Positions 33,366 through 45,800 of a DNA stretch of 64,000 bases are shown here, piece after piece; the first letter of the stretch is position 1, and each line of letters begins with the position of its first letter. The stretch covers positions 76,421,023 to 76,485,022 of the forward strand of contig NC_070604.1 of NCBI RefSeq assembly GCF_027172205.1. The letters are read 5' to 3'. This DNA comes from Podarcis raffonei. Its lineage: Eukaryota; Chordata; Lepidosauria; Squamata; Lacertidae. The position numbers and the translations under genes were made by a program. The notes beneath the pieces are model-generated. The model did not search any database. It was given only the letters and a program-made list of their open reading frames with translations, and was not told the origin of the DNA.

Positions 33366-34479
33366 TTCACATTTTTCTGAATTTTGCAATGCAGTTCTCC
33401 AGCCAAGGATTGCATACAAAAATCCATATATTACAATAAAGCATGCATAAAAATGCATTTTACTAAGAAAAATTGCTATGGAAAAATCCACAATTGTGCA
33501 AGATGTGCTTATTGGGAGAAATTTGCACTAAAATGCTGAATAATTTTCAGGAGGCAGATTGGTGTAGAAATGTGGCGAAAAGAGCTGAAGACTGGAAAAC
33601 AGAGAAACAAAAATTGACAGATAGGCCTTTGCATAGATACTACAAGCCTCTCTGCTATTTATTTTCTGCAGCAGACTAAGTTGACTTTGACTGTTGTTAC
33701 AGTATTTGGGAGGGAATCTCCACTCTCTTGACTTGTGTTCTTTAAGTCCCTTTATGCAAGCTGAAAGCAGGGCCCCTCCACTATTTTATTTTAATCAAGA
33801 CCCTTGGAGCAACAGACAAACCATTTGCAATACAACCCAGTTGCCCTTTCTACGTAGCCTTGCCTGGAAGTTTTTGTAAGTGCAACATCAGAAGAGGTAT
33901 TTCTTCTTTCCCACTGACAAATTGCTAGTTGTGCGAAATCCAGACGTCTTTGTCCAAGGCTGCACTTCTGATGTGAAGAAACCACATTTGTCCCAGCGCG
34001 CAGAACATCCGTGTTTCGGGAAATGCAATGTTTGTTTCCAAGTGAGGGCATCCATTGTGGTCATAAGTGCAGTGTGGATTGCGAAATGGGCTTGTGCTAG
34101 TGTCGTGTCGCCTGCTGCACAGTGCCCATGACATCATGGCTGATGAATTATATCACTCCCGAGCCCCTATGCAGGTGCCATTTAAGTGATATATTTTATT
34201 TTACATTAAATATAACAGCAAGAGAAACATGAAACATGAATGGACAAAACCAAAAGAGCTTAAAGCCAAATATCATGAGTTAATAAAATCTGTTGTTTCA
34301 CAGGTGATTATGAGAATCAGTCTCTAGGTCCTGTTGCATGCATACCAGCATGAAAATAGTAATTCCACCATGCAGATTCCTACAGGAGAGTGTATCATTT
34401 TGTAACTGTGGGAAATGTTCTGTTTTGCAAATGTTATTGTGTGTGTGTGCCCTCGCATGTGTGCACACACACAAACACA

Positions 34480-34622
34480 CAGAGTGTTTTTTTCTGGGGG
34501 TACACAGGGGTATGCATACCCCTAAACATTTTGTGAATCTATGTTTGGCCTCATTGAGGGGTAGTATTTCAATATGAGTACGAAGAGTACCCCTAAACAT
34601 TTTTTAAGAAAAAAGCACTCTG
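34480..34622. mobile_element. hAT-like MITE, CAGAGTG type
   Basis: Inverted ends CAGAGTGTTTTTTTCTGG and AAAAAAGCACTCTG; duplicated phrase acccctaaacatttt inside. Same family as 19031-19194. Confidence 0.6.
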
Positions 34623-34674
34623 TGTGTGTAGTGCCGTGTAGTGTATTATTTTTAATAAGCTTCTATTATTATTA

Positions 34675-34916
34675 CAGTGGTACCTCGGGTTACATACGCT
34701 TCAGGTTACATACGCTTCAGGTTACAGACTCCACTAACCCAGAAATAGTACCTTGGGTTAAGTACTTTGCTTCAGGATGAGAACAGAAATCGTGCAGCAG
34801 CGGCGCAGCAGCAGAAGGAGGCCCCATTAGCTAAAGTGGTGCTTCAGGTTAAGAACAGTTTCAGGTTAAGAACGGACCTCCGGAATGAATTAAGTTCTTA
34901 ACCTGAGGTACCACTG
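34675..34916. mobile_element. TA-flanked Tigger/pogo-like MITE
   Basis: 242 bp, ends CAGTGGTACCTCGGGTTA and the inverted complement, TA at 34673-34674 and 34917-34918. About 750 bases upstream of the predicted AGT TATA box. Confidence 0.8.
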
Positions 34917-35666
34917 TATTATTATTATTATTAGTCACTTGTTACCTAACACCATTCATTTAAAAACATAATACTGTAGAGGGCGGAATCATATAATTTT
35001 AAACAGTTCATTTAATTTTTATTAAATGAAGTTTTTCCCCCAACAAAAGTTTATATAATTATGCTGAAGATCCTAATTTTTAAGGGCTGGATTCAACTAA
35101 ATGGTTGCACTTGCAATGAATCCTATTGCTGCAATAGGGCATTTCTCCCTCTTCTCCCTGTGCACTGAACTCCAATGAGCTCTGGGGGATTGAGAAAAAC
35201 CCCAGAGTATCGTGTGGTGGGAAGAGTGGGGAAATAATTCCATATTAGAAACATAAATGCTTGCGCCAGTAGAACGATGGCCTTAGCATGACATTGAGTT
35301 CTACTCTTAAGGCCTGAGCTTTTCCCTGAAGAGCACCGTCCCTGTTTAGAATATACAAAAGCTGTGCTAGAGACTATTTACACAACTTCCTGCTATGTCC
35401 CATTGTTTCCCCTGCAGGATGAGGTCCTCATTTGAGTTGCTTCTCTTTTAGGGGACAGAGAACAGATGAGGAAAAATACTGTGAGGAGACAGCAAGCTCG
35501 GAACTGATGAAGCGGCCTCCTCGGCCAATGTTTGCTCTTCTCACGAGGAAAAGGAAAGAGCAATGATTACAAATACATGGAAAAACACATATCCCAGGAC
35601 ACTGTGCATTGGAGTCAGAGAGCAGAGGGGGCAGCTAATGTGTAACTTAGGTTAGGCAATCAGGGG

Positions 35667-35677
35667 GATAAAATAGG
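35667..35677 (+). promoter_or_regulatory. AGT: Predicted AGT TATA box
   Basis: Gataaaatagg recalls the cataaataggg element of mammalian AGT promoters. It lies about 30 bases upstream of a short segment ending in a strong splice donor, the layout known for AGT (TATA, exon of about 40 bases, intron). Confidence 0.6.
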
Positions 35678-35697
35678 AGCACAAATTGTCACTTGGA

Positions 35698-35745
35698 GTC
35701 AGATCCTGAGCGCAGGAAACGGCAGGAGATCCACTTCACAAGACA
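35698..35745 (+). other. AGT: Predicted AGT non-coding exon 1
   Basis: About 48 bases ending cttcacaagaca before donor gtgagt. The size and non-coding nature fit AGT exon 1 in mammals. The start is inferred from TATA spacing, with no transcript support. Confidence 0.5.
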
Positions 35746-35934
35746 GTGAGTGTGAGAGAGGTGTATATACTCATTTGCAGACCTTATAATTGTTGAGGGG
35801 GAAATGATGCAAAAGGGAGTGTCTAAATAGCACTGTTATTCATATTATAATTTCACCCTGTTGGTAGGAAATAAGTGTCTATCCTTTTCAAAAATTCATA
35901 AGTGTTACAGTTTGACGTTCTCTTCCCCCTCCTT

Positions 35935-36260
35935 AATAATGCCTTTATACAAATGTATGTTGGGAACATACATGGAATACTGTGCACAGCTCTGGCTGCT
36001 GCACCTCAACAAGGGATGTAGCCATGGCTGCAACTTGGATAGCTTAAAAAAGAGATTTAGATAGGTTCATGGAATATAAGGCTATAAATAGTTGTGATGG
36101 CAGCCTGCCTTGGAATTTCACTTGCTGGGGATCATGAGTAGGAGATGCTGTTCTGCTCATGTCCTGACTGTGGCGCTATGGGCTTCCCAGCAGAATCTGA
36201 ATGGCAGGAGTCATAAGAGAATGCTGGACCAGTGAGACCTTGGAGCTGATCCACTAGGAT
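35935..36260 (+). mobile_element. CR1-like LINE 3' fragment
   Basis: Ggaatactgtgcacagctct, aaaagagatttagataggtt and tgctggaccagtgagacctt follow the order of CR1 3' regions. AGT intron 1. Confidence 0.55.
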
Positions 36261-36446
36261 TCTTCTTATATGCTCTAAGATAATGTGTGTGCCTTATTTT
36301 ATGTCCTAAAGCTAACAAGGTTAATTATTATTTTTCTCTAAGATGGCAAGAAACAGGTTAGCTTAGTGCAGTACATTAATTTGCAACATATACCTTTGCA
36401 GCCGTAAGGTAGAATCAACATTTTGCAGAAGTCAAGGGCTAACTCC

Positions 36447-36494
<48 letters not shown>

Positions 36495-36495
36495 T
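36447..36495. repeat. (AAT)n microsatellite
   Basis: About sixteen AAT units followed by an L2-type end (accccacacatctgactggg, to about 36560). It produces a spurious poly-Asn frame. Confidence 0.95.
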
Positions 36496-37728
36496 TATTT
36501 ATACCCCACACATCTGACTGGGTTTCCTCAATGGCCCTTGAGATGTACAGATTGCAAATAAATGTAAAGAGAGGTAGTAAAAATGGAAAGGAATTAAATA
36601 TTTTAACACCTATGTGAAGTTAGATGAAATAGCCAAGAAGCTGATTGAATTTTTTTTATTTACTGTGGATGTTCAGTACACTCATGGGAAGAGAGAAAAG
36701 GATGGTGTCAGAAGAGGTGAAAAGGCTGTGGTCTTCAGTTAGGAAGAGTCTTGCGATGAAGTGTGGGATGTTCTGAGTGGGAAATTGTTGTGGTGCTCTT
36801 GGTCTTTATGCTATCAGTCTGAGAAAGATAACCAAGCCTTATTCAAAAGCTGAGAAGTGTGCAAGGAAATGGAGGAAAACATCCTGGTTATCGGCATAAC
36901 GAAAGATTCTCCGCCCACAAAAGTAACTAGGCTGCTTCATGCATTTAAAAATAAATAAATGGCATCTTGGATAGAAAAGGGCTGCAGAGTTGTAATTCTG
37001 ACCTTACCTCAGAGGTCTGACAGATTCTCTACCCTGCCTTAGTGGCCACAGAAGGGGCTCTGAGGATCATCTAGTTCAAGGCAGGAATATGCAGCTGTCC
37101 CATACGGGGATCAAACCTGCAACCTTGGTGTTATCAGCACCACACTTTAACCAACTGAGCTATTATGCATGGATGTCTGCAGGAGAAGCCCTGTGTATAT
37201 GGGCCTCTGCCCACAATGATCAGTGTTCCAGAGCGTGTAGATGGAGTGGCTCCTTATACACTGCAAAAAAAAAGTGTTGCAACAGGGGTAGGGGAAGGAA
37301 GACTCAGATTTGCATAAAACATTGTACAAGCTAATGTAGAGATGCAAGTTTAGAAATAGTTCTTCTAATTAAAATAGAAATGTGGCACATCTCATCATAG
37401 GAGGAAGACTACGACCACAGCTGACCCTGCTGTGCAACTTCAGGGTCCCTCCTCTGTGCTCAGATTTGTTTATTTTTTTAATCTTTAAACCAGACTTGGC
37501 CTGGACAAGTCTTCAAACAAAGGACCATATTCAGGTTCTAGCTGGTACTAACTGGCCCAACCATCTCTGTTGGATGATGCAGGGGCACAGCACTAACAGA
37601 GATATTTTGGAAAGGGTCTTCTCTTTTCAAAGGTCATATTAAACTACTGCCAGATGGGACAACATAAAGCAGGATGTTTTTATATGTACTGTAAGTCTCC
37701 CAGAGGGGCTGGGAAAATAATTAATAAA

Positions 37729-37770
<42 letters not shown>
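37729..37770. repeat. (ATT)n microsatellite
   Basis: About fourteen ATT units next to an L2-type 3' end (gtctcccagaggggctggga at 37685). Confidence 0.95.
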
Positions 37771-38187
37771 CAAGGATTGTGAACCAGCTGCAGCTGCCAA
37801 GTGGTTTGAGGAAATAATAGAAATAGTATTAACCAAACAGTATTACCATTGAATCTCTTGGGAAATTTCTGAGAATACTGAATTTCTGAATATCTGGATT
37901 TTTGTACATAATGTCCACATAATGTGGAATATATTTGTTCTAGGCATTTTGCATCTCCAACAACAGTCAGTAATTTCTGGTTTTTGTTGCTGTTTTTAGT
38001 CTAAGTGGTGCCATATACCAGTGAGTAATTTATAAAAATGTTCTTAAAAATTCATGCATAAATTAAAAAGGGGAATTTAAAAAAGCAAAGAGATGCAGCT
38101 CGTACCCATTGCGTAGGTGACCAGGTTTCACTATTGCTTTGAGTACAGAAAGTCACAAGTTCATTCTTGTACCGCCTACATAAATAA

Positions 38188-38262
38188 GGATAATAGAATC
38201 ATAGAGTTGGAAGGAGTCCCAAGGGTCATCTAGTCCAACCCCCTGGATTTCAGGTCATAGGG
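38188..38262 (-). mobile_element. CR1-like 3' end, short
   Basis: Atagaatcatagagttggaa then gtcatctagtccaaccccct: the reversed CR1 terminus. Confidence 0.6.
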
Positions 38263-39106
38263 TAATAATAATAATAGTATTCATGATCATCACCATCATC
38301 ATCCCTATCTGTGATCTTTAGGACTTGCTGCCAAATAGCCAGTTATGAGCTAAATAGACCCATGGCGTGATTCTTTATAAGACAGCTTCATATTTTCACA
38401 TGATTCCTGGTTGAGCAGGAAAAGGAAGAAAGCTTACAGCATCTAGTAGTTGTGATATAGAAAGCAGCCAGATTCCCAGGTTCTAAAGCAGAGGTTCCCC
38501 TTGTTTTTCAGGCCACTATCCCCTTGGTTCCATAAACTCATCCCCAGTGCTCCCTACCCTACCCTACTCTACCCTACCATATAAAAAGCATTATTCAGAA
38601 TAGCAGCCTGCACTGGGGAAGTTAACAACACAATGAAAGTCAAGGCAGTTAACAATTAATTGCACATTTCTTCATAATCCAATTAAAACTATTTGGTTTG
38701 ATTATTTCAATAAAACTGATGAGCTTGATCCAATGATAGTCTTTTGCACCTCCAGTGCCCCCTTTGGGAACCACTGATCTAAAACGTGACTCAAATACAC
38801 AATGTGATCAGTCAGTTACAGCTTTTTTGCATAGTAACCCTTAGATCTGATCGTGGTTTTGTTAACTGATACTGGTGAGCACAGGCCTTTTAATCTCAGA
38901 GTATGGGCCAATAAGCCTAGCAAGCCACAGACTAGAAGCATTTCCACCCAGGGCAGAAGATGGGAGGTACAAAGTACCTCCCGTTAACTGGTTGTGGCTT
39001 GAGTAGCCATTTTACCTGGCAGAAATAAATGCTTGGCAAACTCACAAAACTTCCCTTTGTTGCTTTTTTCCTTCTTCAACAGACATCGCTGAAGTTGCAG
39101 TCAAAC

Positions 39107-39875
39107 ATGAACCCCGGAGTGAGTTTTTTGTGCTTCCTTCTCTGCATTACCATTGTGGGCTGTGACCGGGTCTACGTCCACCCATTCTATCTGTTCGACG
39201 TAGGAAACCTAACTGGTTGCAAGAAAGTGGAAGACAGGGAACAGCAGGTGAATAATTTTGTCCCCGTCTCAAATTTATCTCACATCAGTTCGGCACATGA
39301 GGAGGGTGTCAGAAACAAGAGCGAGGGAAGAAGTCATTTACGGAGAGAGCTGAGAGACCCCATTTATATTATTGGTGCACGTTTCTATGAACAACTCAGG
39401 AAAATGCACAAGGAAGAAAATATTCTTCTGTCCCCCACATTCAGCTACGAGTCCTTGCTAGCCTTCTATATAGGGGCCTCTGGTGAAACAGCAAAGGAAT
39501 TGCAGATTTTTTTAGGATTTGACTCCTCATCCGTTAATCCAAACTGCACCTACAGAATTGATGGGCGCAAAGTATTCTCTGTTCTGAGCAGCATTGCTAA
39601 AAGTCCATTTCACTCAAAAGAAGATGATCAGCTGTTCTTCTCGAAGTTCTCCTGGCTTTTCTCTGCCCCCGAAATCCGTTTATCCGAGTCCTTTGTCAAT
39701 GATTTGGTCTTTCCAAACATGAATCTCTTCGTACGAGCTGTGGACTTTACAAACCCCACAAAGGCAGCAGAAGAAATGAATGCTTTTGTCAAAGGCACCC
39801 ACCAAAGTAAGAGTTTGCTGGCAGACATTGATCCAGAAACTAACCTCCTGTTAGCAACTTACACTCATTTGAAAG
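39107..39875 (+). CDS. AGT: AGT exon 2 (signal peptide and angiotensin)
   Basis: The exon proper starts at 39083 after acceptor cttcaacag; coding from 39107. Angiotensin I is at 39164-39193. It ends THLK plus one base before donor gtaagt. About 56 percent of the protein, as in mammals. Confidence 0.97.
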
Positions 39876-42800
39876 GTAAGTGAGCAGGGAGAATTCCAAC
39901 TTGTTGAAACCAGTAGCAATTCTATAGGGAATCAAATTTTCATCAGGTGAACTGAATTTATGTACCCCATAATGCCACGCTGTTCACTTTTTGAGTATTA
40001 AATCTTCTATTCTAACGTGGGAAATCCTCTAACGCGTGTCTGGAAATTTATATCTGTACACTTACAGGTAAGTCCATGTCTTTGATGGCTTGCACATGCT
40101 TCCCTAAGACTGTGCTAATGTAAGAATTGCCCAGCTAGGTTTTACACCAGCTGTTTTCAAAGATGGACAGCTAAATGTCATAGGCAATATCACATGCAGT
40201 AGCTACTGCCACAGTTTGTCTCTGGCACAGGAAGTCAAAGCCTTGTGGTATACTGCTCTGCAGATTGAATTTCTGTTCCCGCCTACCACAGGAAATAGAT
40301 ATTGAGGGAGCAAGAATTGATTTCATCTGGTTTAAAGAACAGAAGCAATTCCCATAAAAATTATTTCAGTCAACATCTTGCGGCAATGAAATCAGCCTGT
40401 CTGCTGTGTTATGTGGACATGTGCGCACGCACACTGATATTTTCACGAGAAGCCTTCAGTGGGGCACTCTCTATACCTTTCCCCCATCTTTCAAAGCAAT
40501 GATAGCTAATCAGCAGTAGGGATGTGCAAATAGGTGAGGAATCTCTAGTGTGCTCCCATAACAATACGCCCTTGGCTCACACAACAGCCACTGGAAATTC
40601 TTGGAGCATCTAACGTGGCTCCAAAGTCTACTGAAAAAGGAAAAAGCTTCTAAACAGTCCAAGTGCATGCTTAAAGGTTCTGGTAGGTTTGGGGAGTCAA
40701 TGGGGTTTTTTTGTTTCTTTTTACACCGCACTAGGTGTATAGAAGGGACACGGGTGGCACTGTGGTCTAAACCACTGAGCCTCTTGGGCTTGCTGATTTG
40801 AAGGTCAGCGGTTCGAATCCCTTTGATGGGGTGAACTCCCGTTGCTTGGTCCCTGCTCCTGCCCACCTAGCAGTTCGAAAGCACGTCAAAGTGCAAGTAG
40901 ATAAATTGGTACTGCTCCGGTGGGAAGATAAATGGCATTTCCATGTGGTGCTCTGGGTTCGCCAGATGCGGCTTAGTCATGCTGGCCACATGACCCGGAA
41001 AAACTGTCGGCGGACAAACGTCAGCTCCCTCAGCCAGTAAAGCGAGATGAGTCAGTCGTGACTGGACTTAACTGTTAGAGGTCCTTTACCTTTTTCAGGT
41101 GTATAGCAGTGTTTTTCTTTTTCTTTTTTTATAATATTTTTATTAAACAATTTTTATATTAATACAAACAAAACATACATAAACAGACAACAAACAATAA
41201 CAGAACAAAAAACAGGTACCATTTCATATCCTAATTTCTTAAGCCTTTCTTCCTCGACTTCCTCTTGCCTCCCGTTTCTGTATTCTAAATTCTTATAATT
41301 ATTCAGCGAATCTTCCCTTATTTTACTATAAATTTATGCTAATCATCCTTATTCTCTTTGTCTTAACCATTACTAATAGTAACCATTTATTTTAATCCAA
41401 CATCATTCTAACTGTCATTAATTTTGTAGTATTTCTTTAAATAGTCCTTGAACTTTTTCCATTCTTCTTCCGCCGCTTCTCTTCCCTGGTTTCGGATTCT
41501 GCTCGTCATTTCTGCCAAGCCCATGTAGTCCATCACCTTCATCTGCCATTCTTCCAGTGTGGGTAGATCCTGTGTCTTCCAGTACTTTGCAATGAGTATT
41601 CTGGCTGCTGTTGTAGCATACATAAAAAAAGTTGTATCTGTCTTTAGCACCCCCTGGCCGACAATACCCAAGAGAAAGGCCTCTGGTTTCTTGGGGAAAG
41701 TATATTTAAATACCTTTTTCAGTTCATTATAAATCATTTCCCAGAATGCCTTAATCTTCGGGCACGTCCACCAGAGGTGAAAGAATGTACCTTCCTTTTC
41801 TTTACATTTCCAACATTTATTGTCAGGCAAGTGGTAGATCTTTGCAAGCTTGACTGGGGTTATGTACCACCTATAAATCATTTTCATTATATTTTCTCTT
41901 AAGGCATTACACGCCGTAAACTTCAACCCGGTGGTCCACAACTTTTCCCAATCAGCAAACATGATGTTATAGCAGTGTTTTTCAACCTTTTTTGGGCAAA
42001 GGCACACTTGTTTCATGAAAAAAATCATGAGGCACACCACCATTAGAAAATGTTAAAAAATTTAACTCTGTGCCTATATTGACTATATATAAAGTAATTC
42101 TCTTGAATAGGAATCAAATAAACACAAAGAAAGTATTTTATAATTACTTTATTATGAAATAGTAAGTAAACAGAAATATGAAAAATTATAAAATACTTTA
42201 TTCAGTGTGCAACCTGGGCCACAAAGCTGAACACAAAGCTGATATTCTGATATTCTGGCTGGAATCGAAGAAAGACACACACGTAGCTCTTCGTCAACAG
42301 CTCTCAGTCTCTCTCTTTATTTAGTTTTTATAGCAATCATGCTTGAAAAGCTCATCTCACACAGATATGTAGTGGAAAATGGGAGCAATGTCAAAATAGC
42401 TTTGTTTGCCAGAAGGGGGAACCAAAAACTGTCCAAAGGTAGATCAGCAAATCTTAGCTTGAAACCACGATTTTGTCTCAGTTCAGTTAGTTCCTCCTGC
42501 TCCTGTAAAGTCATGTCCTTTCCACCAACTGATGCTGAGCTATAAGGGTCCCTAACCCAGTCAAGGCATTCAGTGGAGACTGAAGAGAAATAAAATGACA
42601 ACTTCTCCTGGTGACTCGAGTCGCGACGTCTTCTTCTCTCCGCTGCTGCGCACACTGTGCTCGGGCGGGAAGGAAGTCGGAAGATGATGTCCTACTGTGA
42701 TAGGTCCAGGCTGGAGTCTGGACCAATCACAGCCCGGACATCAGAAAAGTGGAGGGTGTCCCCCTGAGGAGCGCCAATCGGCGCCCCTGCTGGCCGAGGG

Positions 42801-45800
42801 TGTGGTCAAACCCCCCACCCCCCCATACCCAGGACACAGTCCGGCGCCCGCCTAGTGGGCGAAAATTTGAATTTTTATTTTTTTTAAAATCTTTCGAATT
42901 TTTCAATTTTTCCCACGGCACACCAGGCAACATCTCGCGGCACACTAGTGTGCCGTGGAACAGTGGTTGAAAAACTATGGTGTATAGAATAAGAGGTTCC
43001 TCAAGATTCCTTAACTAAAAATCATAGAATCATAGCATTGTAGAGTTGGAAGAGAACCCGAGGGTCATCTAGGCCAACCCCCTGCAATGCTGAAATCTTA
43101 ACTAAAGCATCAAAAGCAATAAGCCCAATTCATTGAAGTAGCGTTAGTGTGTAACTGACTTTTGCATCAATTAATTGTTCCACCCGTTAGTGATTTCTTC
43201 TAGAATAACCCCAAGGAATTATGGATTGTCTCTTTTACCACTCTGCCAAAAAATGGGAGGAGGGTTTAATTGAATTTAACAGTCAGTTTTACTGTTTTTA
43301 TTTTGCTGTTCTTCATTTTTTAAAAAAGTCATATTAAATTGCTGTTGTTAGTCATCTGAATTCTGTTAAAGAAACAGAGTGGGGAGTAAATGTTTTAAAT
43401 AATGAATTAAAAGAAATTTCCGCCAGTGTGGCACTTTGTGAACCAACCAAATGGATTAAAAAATCAACTCCTTTCTCCCTATAACCATATTCCGATTTTT
43501 CTTTTCAGTCTCTGTGAAGGGAGCCTCCCTACTGAAAGAACCTCAGGAATTCTGGCTCAGTTCACACAAAACAATCCCTGTACCAATGATGAGAATAACC
43601 GGAACCTTTCAGCATAAATGTGATCCCAGCCAGAACATTTCTTCCATCAAAATTCCTCTTAGCCAGGATTTATTTCTGCTGCTTTTGCAGCCCACCAATA
43701 ACAGTGACCTGGCCAGTGTTGAAAATCAATATTCCATGAAGGTTCTTTCCAACGAATGGCTGGTGGGACTGTCCCCAAGGTATACTTTGTTTATGCAACA
43801 TTACATATTTGTGGGACCAGCAACAGTCAGGTGGGATAGCTGTCTCTTTTCACTTAGATCCAGTTGCCAGAGAACTGGTAATGACAGAGTTTCTCCAAGT
43901 TAAACTCAGCCACCTCAGTCCAAATAGTACCGTATTTTTCGCACGATTGGACGCACCGGACCATAGGGCGCACCTAGTTTTTTTGGGGGGAAATAAAGGA
44001 AAAAAATTTTCCCTTTATTTCCCCCCCAAAAGCAGGTCAGGGAAACGGAACCAAGTCGAGGAACAGCGGGATAGTGGCGCTGCGCCTCCCTGCTGTCCCC
44101 CGAGCTTGTGGGGCTGGCTGATGTCTGCCTGGCGCGCGGGGCGCTCTGCTTCAGGGCGCCCCGCCCGCCGGGCGGCAGGCTGCTATCCGCAGCTTGGGGA
44201 GCCTTGCGGGGAACTCCTGCAGGGCTCCCCACGCTGCGGATGTATGCCCGGCGTGAGGGGCGCTCTGCTTCAGGGCGCCCCGCCCGCCGGGCGGCAGGCT
44301 GCTATCCGCAGCGTGGGGAGCCCTGCGGGGAACTCCTGCAGGGCTCCCCACCCTGCGGATCTCTGCCTGGCGCGAGGGGCGCTCTGCTTCAGGGCGCCCC
44401 TCGCGCCGGGTGGCAGGCTGCTATCCGCAGCGTGGGGAGCCCTGCGGGGAACTCCTGCAAGGCTCCCCACGCTGCGGATGTGTTCCCGAAGTGCCGGGCG
44501 CTCTGCTTTCAGGGCGCCCGACGCTCCGGGAAGCAGGCTGCTATCCGCAGCCTAGACATCCCTGCGGGATCTCCCGCAGGGTTGCCTAGGCTGCGGATGT
44601 GTTCCCGAAGCGCCGGGCGCTCTGCTTTCAGGGCGCCCGACGCTCCGGGAAGCAGGCTGCTATCCGCAGCCTAGACACGGCTAGCGGAGCGCTAATCCCG
44701 AAGCTTGGGGCTGCGGAGCTCAGCGCGCCCCAAGCTTCTGGGTGCCGGCAAGGTCTAGACGGCTAGCGGAGACCTTGCCGGCACCCAGAAGCTTGGGGCG
44801 CGCTGAGCTCCGCACGCCCCAAGCTTCGGGATTATTGCAGCGCTCCGCTAGCCGTGGGAGAGCTGGGTCTCCCACGGCTAGCGGATAGCTTCCTGAAGCC
44901 TGGAGAGCGAGAGGGGTCGGTGTGCACCGACCCCTCTCACTTTCCAGGCTTCAGTGAAAGCCTGCATTCGCTCCATAGGATGCACACACATTTTCCCTTG
45001 CTTTTTAGGAGGGAAAAAGTGCGTCCTATGGTGCAAAAAATACGGTAATACCTGTCATTGACAACAACATTTAAATCTTGATCAACAGGCATTTAGAAAT
45101 GCCAGCAAAGAGTATTTGTTATTTAAAAAAATAAATAACAGGGCTGTCTAATTTTCTCCTTTCCACTCCTAAATCTGTTTTATAATCTCACTTATCTCTG
45201 TATGCTAAGCCAAGGAGAGGTTTGGTGAAGGTAAGAGCTCCCTTTTTCTTTACTTTGTTAAAAGAAAGAGGGGAAAGGGAGCAATGCATGCCCTCCCTTA
45301 TTTTGTGCTGGGCATCCGTGAGAGATTAAGTATCCTCACAGGGGCCCAGAACAAAATAAGATCTATTTCCCCTGATACTTAGGTGGATGTTATGAGCATA
45401 CTATGAGAGAGGGCAGACATAGGAATCATCTCTGTTCTGCCTCTTACTCAAATTCCAAAGGGTTTCCATGAGAGTGTTTTGCCCAAGAGCAGGGTGTTGC
45501 TAGAAATAGATGCACGGGCCCCAAATCATTTTCTAAAGTGCCCTGAATGGGTAGATTTTGACTTTGGAAGAAAATGGATTGGGGGTGATCTGAGTTGTTG
45601 GGTGGGATATTTATCTGGGGAAGTAAGGTGATTTTAAAAAAAATTCACCATATTTATGTCCATCCTATACCCAAAGTTCTCAGGGTGCCTTACATAGTAA
45701 ACACATATTAAATATATATATAAGGGCAATAACCAAAATGTGATCACACCAAACTTTTCCCCAAGAAGACGTATTTTTTATTGCTTGTCATAATTCTATT

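Larger units (their letters stand above)
26918..35697. other. CAPN9-AGT shared upstream region, no gene
   Basis: About 8.8 kb between divergent genes. It holds palindromic MITE remnant 27428-27515, L2 fragments (27560-27830, 30245-30430, 32985-33365), two adjacent hAT elements (27972-28289, 28378-28771), a SINE (30832-31173), CR1 (32293-32440), a hAT MITE (32514-32823) and two further MITEs (34480-34622, 34675-34916). Nothing recognisable was seen at 28780-30100, 31180-32290 and 33370-34470. Regulatory elements of both genes should lie here but cannot be defined by eye. Confidence 0.6.
35746..39082 (+). other. AGT intron 1 (predicted)
   Basis: 3.3 kb before coding exon 2. It holds a CR1-like segment (35935-36260), microsatellites at 36447-36495 and 37729-37770 and a CR1 end at 38188-38262. 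The rest shows nothing recognisable. Confidence 0.5.

Noticed and set aside
36423-36617. Poly-Asn open frame (similar at 59168-59377)
   Set aside because: Pure translation of AAT microsatellites attached to L2 tails.
39029-39106. In-frame ATG at 39029 as an AGT start
   Set aside because: It lies upstream of the acceptor ending at 39082, so it is intronic. The ATG at 39107 gives a proper 19-residue signal peptide directly before angiotensin I.
43809-44674. Open frames of 248 and 188 codons on the plus strand
   Set aside because: They read AGT exon 3 out of frame and then the GC-rich 119-bp array of a TA-flanked element. No domain, no start context, no splice support.
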